From Flavobacteriales bacterium (GTDB lineage: Bacteria > Bacteroidota > Bacteroidia > Flavobacteriales_F > PHOS-HE28): 42,602 nucleotides of DNA. How positions within the stretch are numbered: the first letter of the stretch is position 1; the number at the start of each line of letters is the position of its first letter. The stretch covers positions 1-42,602 of the forward strand of contig JAEUTB010000258.1 of assembly GCA_016787995.1 (NCBI GenBank). The letters are read 5' to 3'. Positions 17,949 through 25,783 of the stretch are shown here, piece after piece. A model generated the notes under the pieces. That model ran no database searches, was not told where the DNA came from, and saw only the letters and a program-made list of their open reading frames with translations. A program made the position numbers and the translations under genes.

Positions 17949-18178
17949 TTCCCCAAGGACTTGAGGAGACCGGCGCGTACCTCTTTCCACGGAATGCCCT
18001 TGATCGTTCCCTTCTGCATGGCGTCAGAAATTGCCTCGAACTCGGCGATCTCAGTTTCAGTGAAATGCTGGATCTGACCGGCCATTAAGACGTGATCGAT
18101 AATATCCAGCGTCTTGGCATCCGTGGTATCCAGCACTCGTTTGGCCAGTTCGATCCGTTTGTCTTGAAGCTTACCCAT
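17945..18178 (-). CDS. Antitoxin partner of the RelE/ParE toxin
   Basis: A 77-aa protein preceding the toxin and overlapping it by four bases (ATGA). It is predicted helical (LAKRVLDTTDAKTLDIIDHVL), then has a segment rich in acidic residues and a PWKEVRAGLLKSL tail, the usual toxin-binding type of end (KGIPWKEV resembles the E-V tail of many addiction antitoxins). No HTH, MetJ/Arc or Phd DNA-binding motif is plain. The start ATG 18178 lies seven bases from a perfect TACCTTTG box, so the start and promoter agree. The open frame continues upstream into lysS on the opposite strand, but that is a shadow. Confidence 0.82.
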   Translation of the reverse strand: MGKLQDKRIELAKRVLDTTDAKTLDIIDHVLMAGQIQHFTETEIAEFEAISDAMQKGTIKGIPWKEVRAGLLKSLGK

Positions 18179-18185
18179 GGTACAA

Positions 18186-18193
18186 CAAAGGTA
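18186..18193 (-). promoter_or_regulatory. Promoter -7 box of the toxin-antitoxin operon
   Basis: TACCTTTG on the minus strand is a perfect TAnnTTTG match seven bases before the antitoxin ATG. The 73-bp gap also serves lysS in the other direction, so any autorepression by the antitoxin could touch lysS. Confidence 0.55.
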
Positions 18194-18200
18194 TGGCCGG

Positions 18201-18208
18201 TATCTTCG
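18201..18208 (+). promoter_or_regulatory. Putative -7 box of lysS
   Basis: TATCTTCG on the plus strand lies 43 bases upstream of the lysS ATG, in the divergent gap shared with the toxin-antitoxin operon. One position departs from TAnnTTTG. Confidence 0.38.
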
Positions 18209-18251
18209 CGGCCCGCTCACCGATGGGCGCCGCCATTTCGCTGAACAAACC

Positions 18252-19790
18252 ATGTCCACACAGGTCCTTTCCGAACAGGAGATCGTGCGGCGCGAAGCCC
18301 TGAACAAGCTGCGCGCCCTCGGCATCGAGCCCTTCCCCGCCGCCCAATTCCCCGTGTCGCACACGGTGGTGAAGGTGAAGGAAGCGTTCAAGGAAGTAGG
18401 CCATTCCCCCGAAGGCCAACAACCAGAGGCCAATGTGGTGCTCGCCGGCCGCCTGATGAGCGTGCGTGTCATGGGCAAGGCCAGCTTCGCCGTACTGCGC
18501 GATGCCACCGGCGATCAGCAGATCTATGTGAATCGGGACGAGATCGCCCCGGGCGAGGACAAAACGCTCTACAACGAGGTCTTCAAGAAGCTCCTGCACC
18601 TTGGCGACTTCATTGGCGTGAAGGGGTTCATGTTCCGCACGCAGACCGGTGAGCTCACCCTGCACGTGAAGGAGTTGACCGTGCTCGCGAAGAGCCTGCG
18701 CCCACTGCCCGTGGTGAAGACCGATGACCAGGGCAATGTCCACGACGCGTTCACCGATCCCGAGCTGCGCTATCGCATGCGCTACGTAGACCTTATCGTC
18801 AATCCACAGGTCAAGGACACCTTCCTGAAGCGCACCCGCATCTTCAATGCCATGCGCGAGTCGTTCCAAGAGGCCGGATACATCGAGGTGGATACGCCGG
18901 TGATGCAGCCCATACCCGGCGGTGCCGCAGCACGTCCCTTCATCACCCACCACAATGCGTTGGATGTGCCGTTCTACCTGCGGATCGCGAACGAGCTTTA
19001 CTTGAAGCGCTGCATCGTGGGCGGCTTCGATGGTGTGTTCGAGTTCAGCCGGAACTTCCGCAACGAAGGAATGGACCGCACGCACAACCCCGAGTTCACC
19101 GTGATGGAGCTCTATGTGGCGTATAAGGACTACTTGTGGATGATGGACTTCATCGAAGGGGTCTTCCGCAAGGTGGCCACAGCGGCGAACGGATCCCCCA
19201 AGGCCAATTTCCAAGGAAAGGAGATCGACTTCGGCCAGCCCTTCCGACGGATCACCATGTGCGGCGCGATCCAGGAGAAGACCGGCGTGGACGTACTGAA
19301 TGCGGATGAGAAGACCATCGGCGAGTTGTGCAAGAAGCACGGCGTGGAGATCACCGTGGCCATGGGCAAAGGCAAGTTGATCGACGAGTTGTTCAGCGAA
19401 TTGGTGCAGCCGGAGTTGATCCAGCCCACCTTCGTCATGGACTTCCCAGTGGAGATGAGCCCGCTCTGCAAGAAACACCGCGACGATGACCGCCTCACCG
19501 AACGCTTCGAGCTCTACGTGGCCGGATTCGAAGTGGGCAACGCCTACAGCGAGCTGAACGATCCGATCGATCAGCGCGAACGTTTCGAAGAACAATTGAA
19601 ACTGATGGAACGTGGCGACGACGAGGCCATGTTCATCGACCAGGATTTCCTGCGTGCGCTGGAGTACGGCATGCCGCCCACTTCAGGCATCGGCATCGGC
19701 ATGGACCGTTTGGTGATGCTGCTGACGGACAATCCCGCGATCCAGGAGGTGCTGTTGTTCCCGCAGATGCGGCCGGAGAAGTTCGACTAG
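18252..19790 (+). CDS. lysS: Lysyl-tRNA synthetase, class II
   Basis: Cytosolic enzyme charging tRNA-Lys with lysine using ATP. The N-terminal OB-fold anticodon-binding domain covers about residues 60-165 (VVLAGRLMSVRVMGKASF). Class II motif 2 is in FSRNFRNEGMDRTHNPEF (about 263-282), and motif 3 is GIGIGMDRLVML (about 480-491). At 512 aa the length is normal. The start is ATG 18252, giving MSTQVLSEQE; an earlier GTG-led extension would run into the promoter region. Its TAG stop interlocks with the stop of the converging acetyltransferase gene in a CTAG. Confidence 0.96.
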   Translation: MSTQVLSEQEIVRREALNKLRALGIEPFPAAQFPVSHTVVKVKEAFKEVGHSPEGQQPEANVVLAGRLMSVRVMGKASFAVLRDATGDQQIYVNRDEIAPGEDKTLYNEVFKKLLHLGDFIGVKGFMFRTQTGELTLHVKELTVLAKSLRPLPVVKTDDQGNVHDAFTDPELRYRMRYVDLIVNPQVKDTFLKRTRIFNAMRESFQEAGYIEVDTPVMQPIPGGAAARPFITHHNALDVPFYLRIANELYLKRCIVGGFDGVFEFSRNFRNEGMDRTHNPEFTVMELYVAYKDYLWMMDFIEGVFRKVATAANGSPKANFQGKEIDFGQPFRRITMCGAIQEKTGVDVLNADEKTIGELCKKHGVEITVAMGKGKLIDELFSELVQPELIQPTFVMDFPVEMSPLCKKHRDDDRLTERFELYVAGFEVGNAYSELNDPIDQRERFEEQLKLMERGDDEAMFIDQDFLRALEYGMPPTSGIGIGMDRLVMLLTDNPAIQEVLLFPQMRPEKFD

Positions 19791-20314
19791 TCGAAGCGGT
19801 AACGCCACACCATCGCCGGTGTACCGCGATGCACCGTGTCCTTCTCGTACGTCATCCCATTGCGTTTCGCAACGGCCTGGCTCGCGGAATTCTCGTGATC
19901 GATGAGTGAAATGACCGAGGTTGCACACTGGTGTTTTCGTGCGAATTCCTTGCAGGCCACTGCGGCCTCCGTGGCATAGCCCTTGCCCCAGGCTGACGGG
20001 ATCAGGTGGTAGCCGATCTCCAACTCGTCCACGCCATCCACCACCTGTGTCAGTAGCCCGATCATCCCGAGGGGTTCGCCGCTGGCTCTTGCCATGATGG
20101 CATTAAGGCCCGAGCCGTCTTGGGCTCTACGGTCCAAACTCCGTTGGATGAACTCGCGGCAACTCGCTTCACTGCCAACAGTTAGGGACATGAAGCGGAC
20201 GGCCTCGGCACTGTTGATGTATCCCATCCACCAGGAAAGATCATCCAGGCTGGTATGCCGGAAGATGAGCCGCTCGGTGGTGAGGCCTTCCATCGAAGGT
20301 ATGGGCTTGCGCAT
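19787..20314 (-). CDS. GNAT-family N-acetyltransferase (RimJ/RimL type)
   Basis: A 175-aa acetyl-CoA-dependent N-acetyltransferase. It opens with the typical LTTERLIFRHTSLDD strand-helix, then EIGYHLIPSAWGKGYATEA, which contains the acetyl-CoA pyrophosphate-binding loop (Q/RxxGxG/A in the form WGKGYA), and ends with NSASQAVAKRNGM, the RimJ/RimL pattern. Members acetylate ribosomal proteins, small amines or antibiotics; the substrate here cannot be told. The start is ATG 20314; the longer frame begins at a TTG ten codons upstream. It converges with lysS with a four-base overlap of stop codons. Confidence 0.88.
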   Translation of the reverse strand: MRKPIPSMEGLTTERLIFRHTSLDDLSWWMGYINSAEAVRFMSLTVGSEASCREFIQRSLDRRAQDGSGLNAIMARASGEPLGMIGLLTQVVDGVDELEIGYHLIPSAWGKGYATEAAVACKEFARKHQCATSVISLIDHENSASQAVAKRNGMTYEKDTVHRGTPAMVWRYRFD

Positions 20315-20401
20315 GGAGTTTTTGGATCGGTTGGGCGAGATCAAGCCTTATTGGCCTCCAAAGTTGGCTGATCGTTGACGAACCGGTTCGGGTCCGATGG
20401 T

Positions 20402-20409
20402 TACATTCG
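20402..20409 (+). promoter_or_regulatory. Promoter of the secreted duplicated-domain protein
   Basis: TACATTCG fits the Bacteroidota -7 box with one change, with TTG at 20375-20377 as a candidate -33 element. It leaves a 27-base gap before the ATG at 20437. Confidence 0.4.
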
Positions 20410-20436
20410 CCGAGCAAACACGCACACTAACAACGC

Positions 20437-21675
20437 ATGAAACACATTACACGCGCGGTCCTCGGGATCTTTCTGGCCGGTAGCCTCGGGCTGGCATCCA
20501 CCAATGTCCATGGCCAATGCACCACTTGGGTGAATCCCTCCGAAACCGGTGGTTGGACGGATTTCAACACGACTTTCGGTGGCGCCCCTTGCGATGACGG
20601 CACGGGATGCCCCTTCAACGAGATCACGGACTTCGAGATCTTCGCTGATGAGGCCTATTCCATGACGGGTATCCAGCAGGGAGGTAGCTACACCTTCAGC
20701 GCCTGCAACGGGGAGGCCGGACCTGGTACCGGCGGAACCGCTTGGGACATCGAGTTCACCATCATCGCTCCGAGCGGTGCCGTGGATGCTTCTGGTCTTA
20801 ACGAGGGTTCCGTTTGTGAGCTCACCTGGACCGCTAGCGAGTCTGGCGATTACCTCATCGTGGTGAGCGAGGTCGGTGCTTGCGGTACGAGCACGAACGA
20901 CGCCACCAACAACGGGTTCCCCGCCATCACCTGCAACGGTGTGAACTGTGCCCCTGCTCAGCCTGGTTGCACCACCTGGTTGAACCCGAGCGCCACCGGA
21001 GGTTGGTCTGATTTCAACACGGCTTTCGGAGGCGCCCCTGTGGCGGCTGAAGGCGTATGCCCAGTGAATGAGATCACCGATTTCGAGGTGTTCGCCGATG
21101 AAGCATACGCGATGGACAACGTCGTGGAAGGACAAGGCTACACCTTCAGCGCCTGCAACGGTGCTGGTGGAGCAGGTACGGGTGGAGCGGCTTGGACGTT
21201 GCAGATCACGGTCATCAATCCTGATGGTATCGTTGATGCCTTCGGTCTGGACGGTGGCTCCAATTGCGCCCTGACCTGGGTGGCAAGCGCTTCGGGTACC
21301 TACTTGATCGTGGTGAGCGAAGAGGGCGCCTGCGGAACCAGCACCAACAACGCTACGGCCAACGGCTTCCCCGCCATCACCTGCATCACCAACACCGGTA
21401 TCGGCCAAGTGTCTGCTGTGGGCGGTGCCTTCCGCATCTTCCCGAACCCCACCAACGGGCTCTTCTCCGTTGACCTGCAGGGCGTGACGCTTGGTGCTAA
21501 CGATCGTATGGAGGTGCTCGACATCAGCGGTCGTCGCGTGATGAGCGAGCAGCTCCGCAATGGCGAAGTGCTGAAGCAGATCGACCTTACGGCGCAGCCT
21601 GCCGGTTCCTACTTCGTGAACATCCACCAGAGCGATCGCGTGCTCCGCGAGAAACTGGTGCTCGTGAAGAACTGA
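20437..21675 (+). CDS. Secreted T9SS cargo protein with two tandem cysteine-bearing domains
   Basis: A 412-aa secreted protein. A Sec signal peptide spans residues 1-26 (ends NVHGQ). Two homologous domains follow, each 139 residues from first to last cysteine (28-166 and 178-316). Each begins CTTW and holds GGW(T/S)DFNT, NEITDFE, FADEAY, YTFSACNG and ends GFPAITC. The C-terminal 80 residues are a T9SS type A sorting domain: FRIFPNPTNG, VLDISGRRV, LTAQPAGSYFVNI and the final REKLVLVKN. The cargo is expected to cross the outer membrane through the type IX system and be attached or released at the surface. The repeat family is not one I can name; the conserved cysteines may form disulphides. A strong hairpin terminator follows 22 bp after the stop. 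Confidence 0.9.
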   Translation: MKHITRAVLGIFLAGSLGLASTNVHGQCTTWVNPSETGGWTDFNTTFGGAPCDDGTGCPFNEITDFEIFADEAYSMTGIQQGGSYTFSACNGEAGPGTGGTAWDIEFTIIAPSGAVDASGLNEGSVCELTWTASESGDYLIVVSEVGACGTSTNDATNNGFPAITCNGVNCAPAQPGCTTWLNPSATGGWSDFNTAFGGAPVAAEGVCPVNEITDFEVFADEAYAMDNVVEGQGYTFSACNGAGGAGTGGAAWTLQITVINPDGIVDAFGLDGGSNCALTWVASASGTYLIVVSEEGACGTSTNNATANGFPAITCITNTGIGQVSAVGGAFRIFPNPTNGLFSVDLQGVTLGANDRMEVLDISGRRVMSEQLRNGEVLKQIDLTAQPAGSYFVNIHQSDRVLREKLVLVKN

Positions 21676-21697
21676 ACCGAGGCTCCAACGCCGCACT

Positions 21698-21731
21698 GAA
21701 AGGGGCTGTCCACACATGGACAGCCCCTTTC
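21698..21731. terminator. Bidirectional intrinsic terminator
   Basis: A perfect 15-bp stem (21698-21712 with 21717-21731) around a CACA loop, with a T-rich tail on the plus strand and an A-run before it that gives T on the minus strand. It can end the secreted-protein transcript and the converging HEAT-cyclophilin transcript. Confidence 0.88.
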
Positions 21732-21789
21732 CTTTTCTGACACCACCTGGGCCGTGGAACCCGGCCGTTCTGCAGCGGTCGCTAATGCC

Positions 21790-23655
21790 TCAGTGCGCGA
21801 TGCGCTCCACCCGTTCCATGGTGTCACCCACTTGGAGGTTCCATACCACCTCCATGCCCTGCACCACTTCGCCGAAGCGGGTATACCGACCGTCGAGGTG
21901 TGGTGCTGCGCTAGGGGTGATGAAGAACTGGCAGCTCTCCGTGTCTCTTCCGGCGGAGGCTAGGCCAACGGATCCGGCGGAGAATGGCTTGCGGCCGATC
22001 TCCGTGCGCAACGTCCAAGGCATGCCACCATAGCCGTCACCACGCGGACAACCGCCTTGCACCACGAAGTTCGGCACCATGCGATGGAAGGCTTTTCCGT
22101 TGTAGTAACCAGCGGCCACCAACGAGTCGAAGGCCAAACAGCTGCCGGGGCATTCATCCACATCCGTGGCGATGATGATCTCGCCTTTCGTCGTTACGAT
22201 ACGGTAGCGTTGACCTTGTGCGAGGGCTCGCAATTTCACCGGGTCGATCGGGTGGTTGAACGGAGGCGCTTGGTGCGCGATGGCTTGCTTTCCGCTACGC
22301 TTGGTCGCCAGATCATCCAACAGTTGCACTGCTTCCAGATCGCGCAAGGGATGGAGGGATGCCCTTGCTTGGCGTTCGATGGTTTCGGGGATCAGCACGA
22401 GTAACTTGTCAGCATCAAAGCTGCCGAGCTTCTCGGCAGCGGCACAGATCAAGCCTGGATCACCGCTGCTGAAGATGCTATGCCAAAAGGGAGCCGCTTC
22501 GCGCAGCTGCATATCGGGTGTGACTGCCCGTGGCATCCGTAGCGCCCACAGGTTCCGATCGGCCATTACGCCGAATGCCGCCTGCCTGATGATGGGATGC
22601 GCATCACTGAACACCAACTTCTCGAGGTCGGCATCACGGTAGTCATCATCCACCATGCTCCGCGCCTTGATGCGTTCGGCTTCGGCATACGGGTTCGTTG
22701 ATGTGTCCGTCTTCAGGACGTGGAACGCCTTTTTCTTCATCTCGTTGTTGTAGGCCATCAGTCCGCCGACCCTGAACTTGGTCAAAGCATCGAACCATCG
22801 ATCGTTCTCCGTCACGGACCAATATGAACCACCATTGCTGAAGACACCACCGTTGAGTAGCGATCCCAACGCCGCCGTGCGCACAGCAGGGATCGGGTCG
22901 TCCACCCAAGCGAGCAACGAGTCGCGTGATCGTGCATCGGGCTGATGCCCTAATGCCGTAATGGCGGAGATGCGCACGGGAAGAGGATGATGGCGACTTG
23001 CCGCAGCAATTAACATGGTCGTCCGATGTGCGCCCGGAATGAACTGTAGTGCGCGCAGGAGCGGTGCTTTCGCTTCGGGGTCCCTCTCTTCTTCCGCGGC
23101 ACGCAACACCAAAGCGCTATCCTGCAGCAGCACGTTCAAGGGCAGTCGCCGGATGGCATCGGCCGCGCGCACGCGCTCCTGACCGCTGCTACGCTCCAGG
23201 TAATACACGGCGGGGGCTACCTCTTTGAGCTTGCCGCGTCGCTGAAGGCTTAGGAACGTCGCCCGCAAGTGTGCGCGATGCACGATGCTGTCACGTTCCA
23301 AGGCCGCGCGTTCGGCCATGCTATCCACGGTGCTTTCGTTCGCGATGAACCCGAGCGCGAAGACCGCGTTCATCCGGACCTCGACCTCACGATCTTGTAG
23401 CGCCTCCAATAAGCAGGGCATCGAAGCCGAGTCCTGAACGGATGCGAAGGCTAGGGCCGCAGCCGCGCGCACCGTGGCAGAGCTGTCTTTCAGCAGAGCG
23501 CACAACGTTTCAACGTTGCGATGCTCTTGTGCCTCTAGCACAGGCCACAGGCGCGCATCCGACCATCGGTTCGGTGGAGCCGCCGGTGGTTGGCCGGGTG
23601 TAGTGCAGGCTCCAAGGAGCAGTGCGGCAAGAATTGGCAGGAGCAGGGTGCGCAT
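21790..23655 (-). CDS. Lipoprotein with HEAT repeats and a C-terminal cyclophilin-type prolyl isomerase
   Basis: A 621-aa protein with a lipoprotein signal ending in the lipobox LLGAC (C17), so it is anchored in the inner or outer membrane. Residues about 35-300 are helical HEAT-like repeats (for example SSATVRAAAALAFAS and DREVEVRMNAVFALGF). Residues about 480-621 are a cyclophilin-type PPIase: TTKGEIII, NGKAFHRMVPNFVVQGG, SAGSVGLASAGRDTESCQFFIT and RYTRFGEVVQGM. The FHRMVPNFVVQGG stretch carries the catalytic Arg and Phe seen in active cyclophilins. The HEAT part probably docks client proteins in the periplasm. The start ATG is six bases from a GATCTTCG box. Confidence 0.9.
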   Translation of the reverse strand: MRTLLLPILAALLLGACTTPGQPPAAPPNRWSDARLWPVLEAQEHRNVETLCALLKDSSATVRAAAALAFASVQDSASMPCLLEALQDREVEVRMNAVFALGFIANESTVDSMAERAALERDSIVHRAHLRATFLSLQRRGKLKEVAPAVYYLERSSGQERVRAADAIRRLPLNVLLQDSALVLRAAEEERDPEAKAPLLRALQFIPGAHRTTMLIAAASRHHPLPVRISAITALGHQPDARSRDSLLAWVDDPIPAVRTAALGSLLNGGVFSNGGSYWSVTENDRWFDALTKFRVGGLMAYNNEMKKKAFHVLKTDTSTNPYAEAERIKARSMVDDDYRDADLEKLVFSDAHPIIRQAAFGVMADRNLWALRMPRAVTPDMQLREAAPFWHSIFSSGDPGLICAAAEKLGSFDADKLLVLIPETIERQARASLHPLRDLEAVQLLDDLATKRSGKQAIAHQAPPFNHPIDPVKLRALAQGQRYRIVTTKGEIIIATDVDECPGSCLAFDSLVAAGYYNGKAFHRMVPNFVVQGGCPRGDGYGGMPWTLRTEIGRKPFSAGSVGLASAGRDTESCQFFITPSAAPHLDGRYTRFGEVVQGMEVVWNLQVGDTMERVERIAH

Positions 23656-23661
23656 GGTCGA

Positions 23662-23669
23662 CGAAGATC
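23662..23669 (-). promoter_or_regulatory. Putative -7 box of the HEAT-cyclophilin gene
   Basis: GATCTTCG on the minus strand ends six bases before the ATG at 23655. Confidence 0.35.
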
Positions 23670-23727
23670 GCCCGGTTCGTGCAAGTACAGCTCGCGATGT
23701 GTGGCGATGCGTCGGGAGACCCGCGCA

Positions 23728-23946
23728 TCACTTCCCGAAGTCCAACGCAGGGCGCTTCGCGAAAAGGTTCGTCAGGTCCCAGCCGAGGTAGCGCAAGGCG
23801 GCAAGGAGCACCATGCTGGCCGTGGCCTCATCGATATTGCCAACGAAGGGAAGGTTATCCGGCAGGAACTCGAAGATACCCAGGGTGGGGTTCAGGAGGT
23901 AGAGCAGTGCGGCAACGCCTGCAAGGACGACAAGGAATTTTTTCAT
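23728..23946 (-). CDS. DUF1232-type small membrane protein
   Basis: A 72-aa protein with one N-terminal hydrophobic helix (residues 3-20) and the YkvA/DUF1232-type motif LLNPTLGIFEFLPDNLPFVG followed by NIDEATASMVLLAALRYLG, where the usual D-x-IPD-x-IP...-G-x-L/I-DD pattern is recognisable. Function of this family is not established. The start is taken at ATG 23946; a longer frame adds six residues. It is divergent from the M28 peptidase. Confidence 0.75.
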   Translation of the reverse strand: MKKFLVVLAGVAALLYLLNPTLGIFEFLPDNLPFVGNIDEATASMVLLAALRYLGWDLTNLFAKRPALDFGK

Positions 23947-24008
23947 GGCGATGAGGTCATGCAACAGTCATACCAACGCAGCGTCTGTCACCGTGCGTAT
24001 GGCTGGGG

Positions 24009-24016
24009 TAATTTCG
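24009..24016 (+). promoter_or_regulatory. Putative -7 box of the M28 peptidase gene
   Basis: TAATTTCG lies eight bases before the ATG at 24025 and differs from TAnnTTTG at one position. Confidence 0.4.
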
Positions 24017-24024
24017 CACCCGTG

Positions 24025-25689
24025 ATGAAGAACCTCTTTCTGCCCGCTTGCGCCTTCTTGTCGATGACCGGTTATGCGCAACTGAAGTCCGACACCGATG
24101 TGCTCGATCAGATGCGCTACGATGTGCAATACCTCGCCAGCGACCTGCTCGAGGGGCGCGAAGCGGGCACCAAGGGCGAGCGGTTGGCTGTCGACTACAT
24201 CGCTGGCAAGTTCAGCACCATCGGATTGATGCCTTACGGCGACAGCGCCACGTACATCCAATCCTTCACGTTCAACGCCGACCCCGTGCTCGGACCGAAC
24301 AACACCCTTCAGATCGGCCGGGTGAAACTGAAGTTGGAGGACCAGTTCGCTGTATTGCCGTTCAGCGCATCCAGTGTGGCGCGCGCCAAGGTGAAGAAGG
24401 TCGGCTACGGGATCCACGCCCCCGAGTTGAATTACGATGACTACAAGGATGAGGATGTGAAGGGCTGGGTGGTCGCCATCGCCATCGGCTCACCCGATGG
24501 CATCCACCCGCACAGCAAGTACCTCGCCTACCACGATCTGCGTACACGTGCCGAGGTGGCTGCTTCGCAGGGCGCCGTCGGTGTGATCTTCTACAACGAT
24601 GATAAAGCGGTGGAGGATCCCAGTCTGCGGCTATCGGCGAAAGTGAAACCGTGCGCCCTGCCGGTGCTCTTCTTGAAAGGCGATTCTTACCACGAGCACC
24701 TGATCACCGGCAACCCGTTCATCGCACAGACGGATATCCTCCGCGAACAACGCACGGCGTACAATGTCGTCGGGTTGCTTGACAAGGGGAAAGAGAACGT
24801 GGTCGTGATCGGCGCGCACCTCGACCACTTGGGCTGGGGTGACGAAGGATCGTTGCACCGCGGGGAGAAAGCCATCCACAACGGCGCCGATGACAATGCA
24901 AGTGGAATAGCCGTGATGCTCGCACTCGCCGCAGACCTGGCGGAGATGGACCAGGCCAATGCGAACGACTACCTCTTCATCGCCTTCAGCGGTGAGGAGA
25001 AAGGGCTCTATGGCTCGAACCACTGGACGAAACACCCGACCCTGCCGATCAGCACGCTTAACTACATGATCAACCTGGACATGGTCGGTCGGTTGGATAC
25101 GAGCAATGTGATCGGTGTGAACGGGGTTGGAACTTCTCCCGCGTGGGCCGAGGTGGACCGCACCCTCATCGGAGGACTAAAACCCAAGACCACTACGAGC
25201 GGTATCGGACCGAGTGACCATACGAGCTTCTACCTGCAGGGGATCCCGGCCATCCACTTCTTCACCGGGACACATGCCGATTACCACAAACCCAGCGACG
25301 ATATCGAGAAGATCGACTTTCCCGGTATGCTGAAGGTGACCCGGTACATCGAATCGTTGATCACCTCGTTGAACGACGATGGCAAGCTCATCTTTACGAA
25401 GACCGAAGAGGTGAACACCGAGAACACCCCGCGGTTCAAAGTGACGTTGGGCGTGGTGCCTGACTACCTCTATGACGGCAAGGGCATGCGCATCGATGGT
25501 ATCACCGAAGGGAAACCCGCAGCCGCCGCTGGATTGAAAGTGGGCGATGTGGTGGTGAAGCTCGGAGCCATAGAGGTCACCGATATGATGGCCTACATGA
25601 AGGGGCTTGCGAACTTCAACAAAGGCGACACGGCGCCCATCAAGGTGTTGCGCGAGGGCAAGGAGGTGGAGACCACAGTGACCTTCTAA
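24025..25689 (+). CDS. Secreted M28-family metallopeptidase with PA and PDZ domains
   Basis: A 554-aa zinc aminopeptidase, probably periplasmic. A short signal peptide ends near residue 18 (GYAQ). Residues about 110-240 resemble a PA domain inserted before the catalytic core. The M28 metal ligands are visible: AHLDH (H265, D267), NGADDN (D289/D290), the catalytic EE (E324, E325 in SGEEKG), NLDMVG (D352) and YHKPSDD (H421). A PDZ domain follows (about 465-550; GIRID-like MRIDGITEGKPAAAAGLKVGD and LREGKEV). The start is ATG 24025, preceded closely by a promoter box; the frame upstream to 23590 is antisense to two other genes. Likely role: peptide degradation for nutrient use. Confidence 0.92.
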   Translation: MKNLFLPACAFLSMTGYAQLKSDTDVLDQMRYDVQYLASDLLEGREAGTKGERLAVDYIAGKFSTIGLMPYGDSATYIQSFTFNADPVLGPNNTLQIGRVKLKLEDQFAVLPFSASSVARAKVKKVGYGIHAPELNYDDYKDEDVKGWVVAIAIGSPDGIHPHSKYLAYHDLRTRAEVAASQGAVGVIFYNDDKAVEDPSLRLSAKVKPCALPVLFLKGDSYHEHLITGNPFIAQTDILREQRTAYNVVGLLDKGKENVVVIGAHLDHLGWGDEGSLHRGEKAIHNGADDNASGIAVMLALAADLAEMDQANANDYLFIAFSGEEKGLYGSNHWTKHPTLPISTLNYMINLDMVGRLDTSNVIGVNGVGTSPAWAEVDRTLIGGLKPKTTTSGIGPSDHTSFYLQGIPAIHFFTGTHADYHKPSDDIEKIDFPGMLKVTRYIESLITSLNDDGKLIFTKTEEVNTENTPRFKVTLGVVPDYLYDGKGMRIDGITEGKPAAAAGLKVGDVVVKLGAIEVTDMMAYMKGLANFNKGDTAPIKVLREGKEVETTVTF

Positions 25690-25783
25690 GGGCTCGCCAA
25701 GCACTGGATAACACCGTAGGCATCCTCCGATCATCGCGGTTCGATGCACGGGTTCTCCTCCGCATCACCGAACTTCACGCCCC

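Noticed and set aside
18171..19595. Long minus-strand open frame of 474 codons across lysS
   Set aside because: It is antisense to a clear lysyl-tRNA synthetase with all class II motifs, and it lacks recognisable domains. High GC at third positions keeps the antisense frame open.
20401..21717. Long minus-strand open frame of 438 codons across the T9SS protein
   Set aside because: Antisense to a protein with a signal peptide, two tandem domains and a T9SS end. It includes the duplication only because the DNA is duplicated.
23590..24024. Upstream extension of the M28 peptidase frame
   Set aside because: This part is antisense to the HEAT-cyclophilin start and the DUF1232 gene; the signal peptide begins at 24025.
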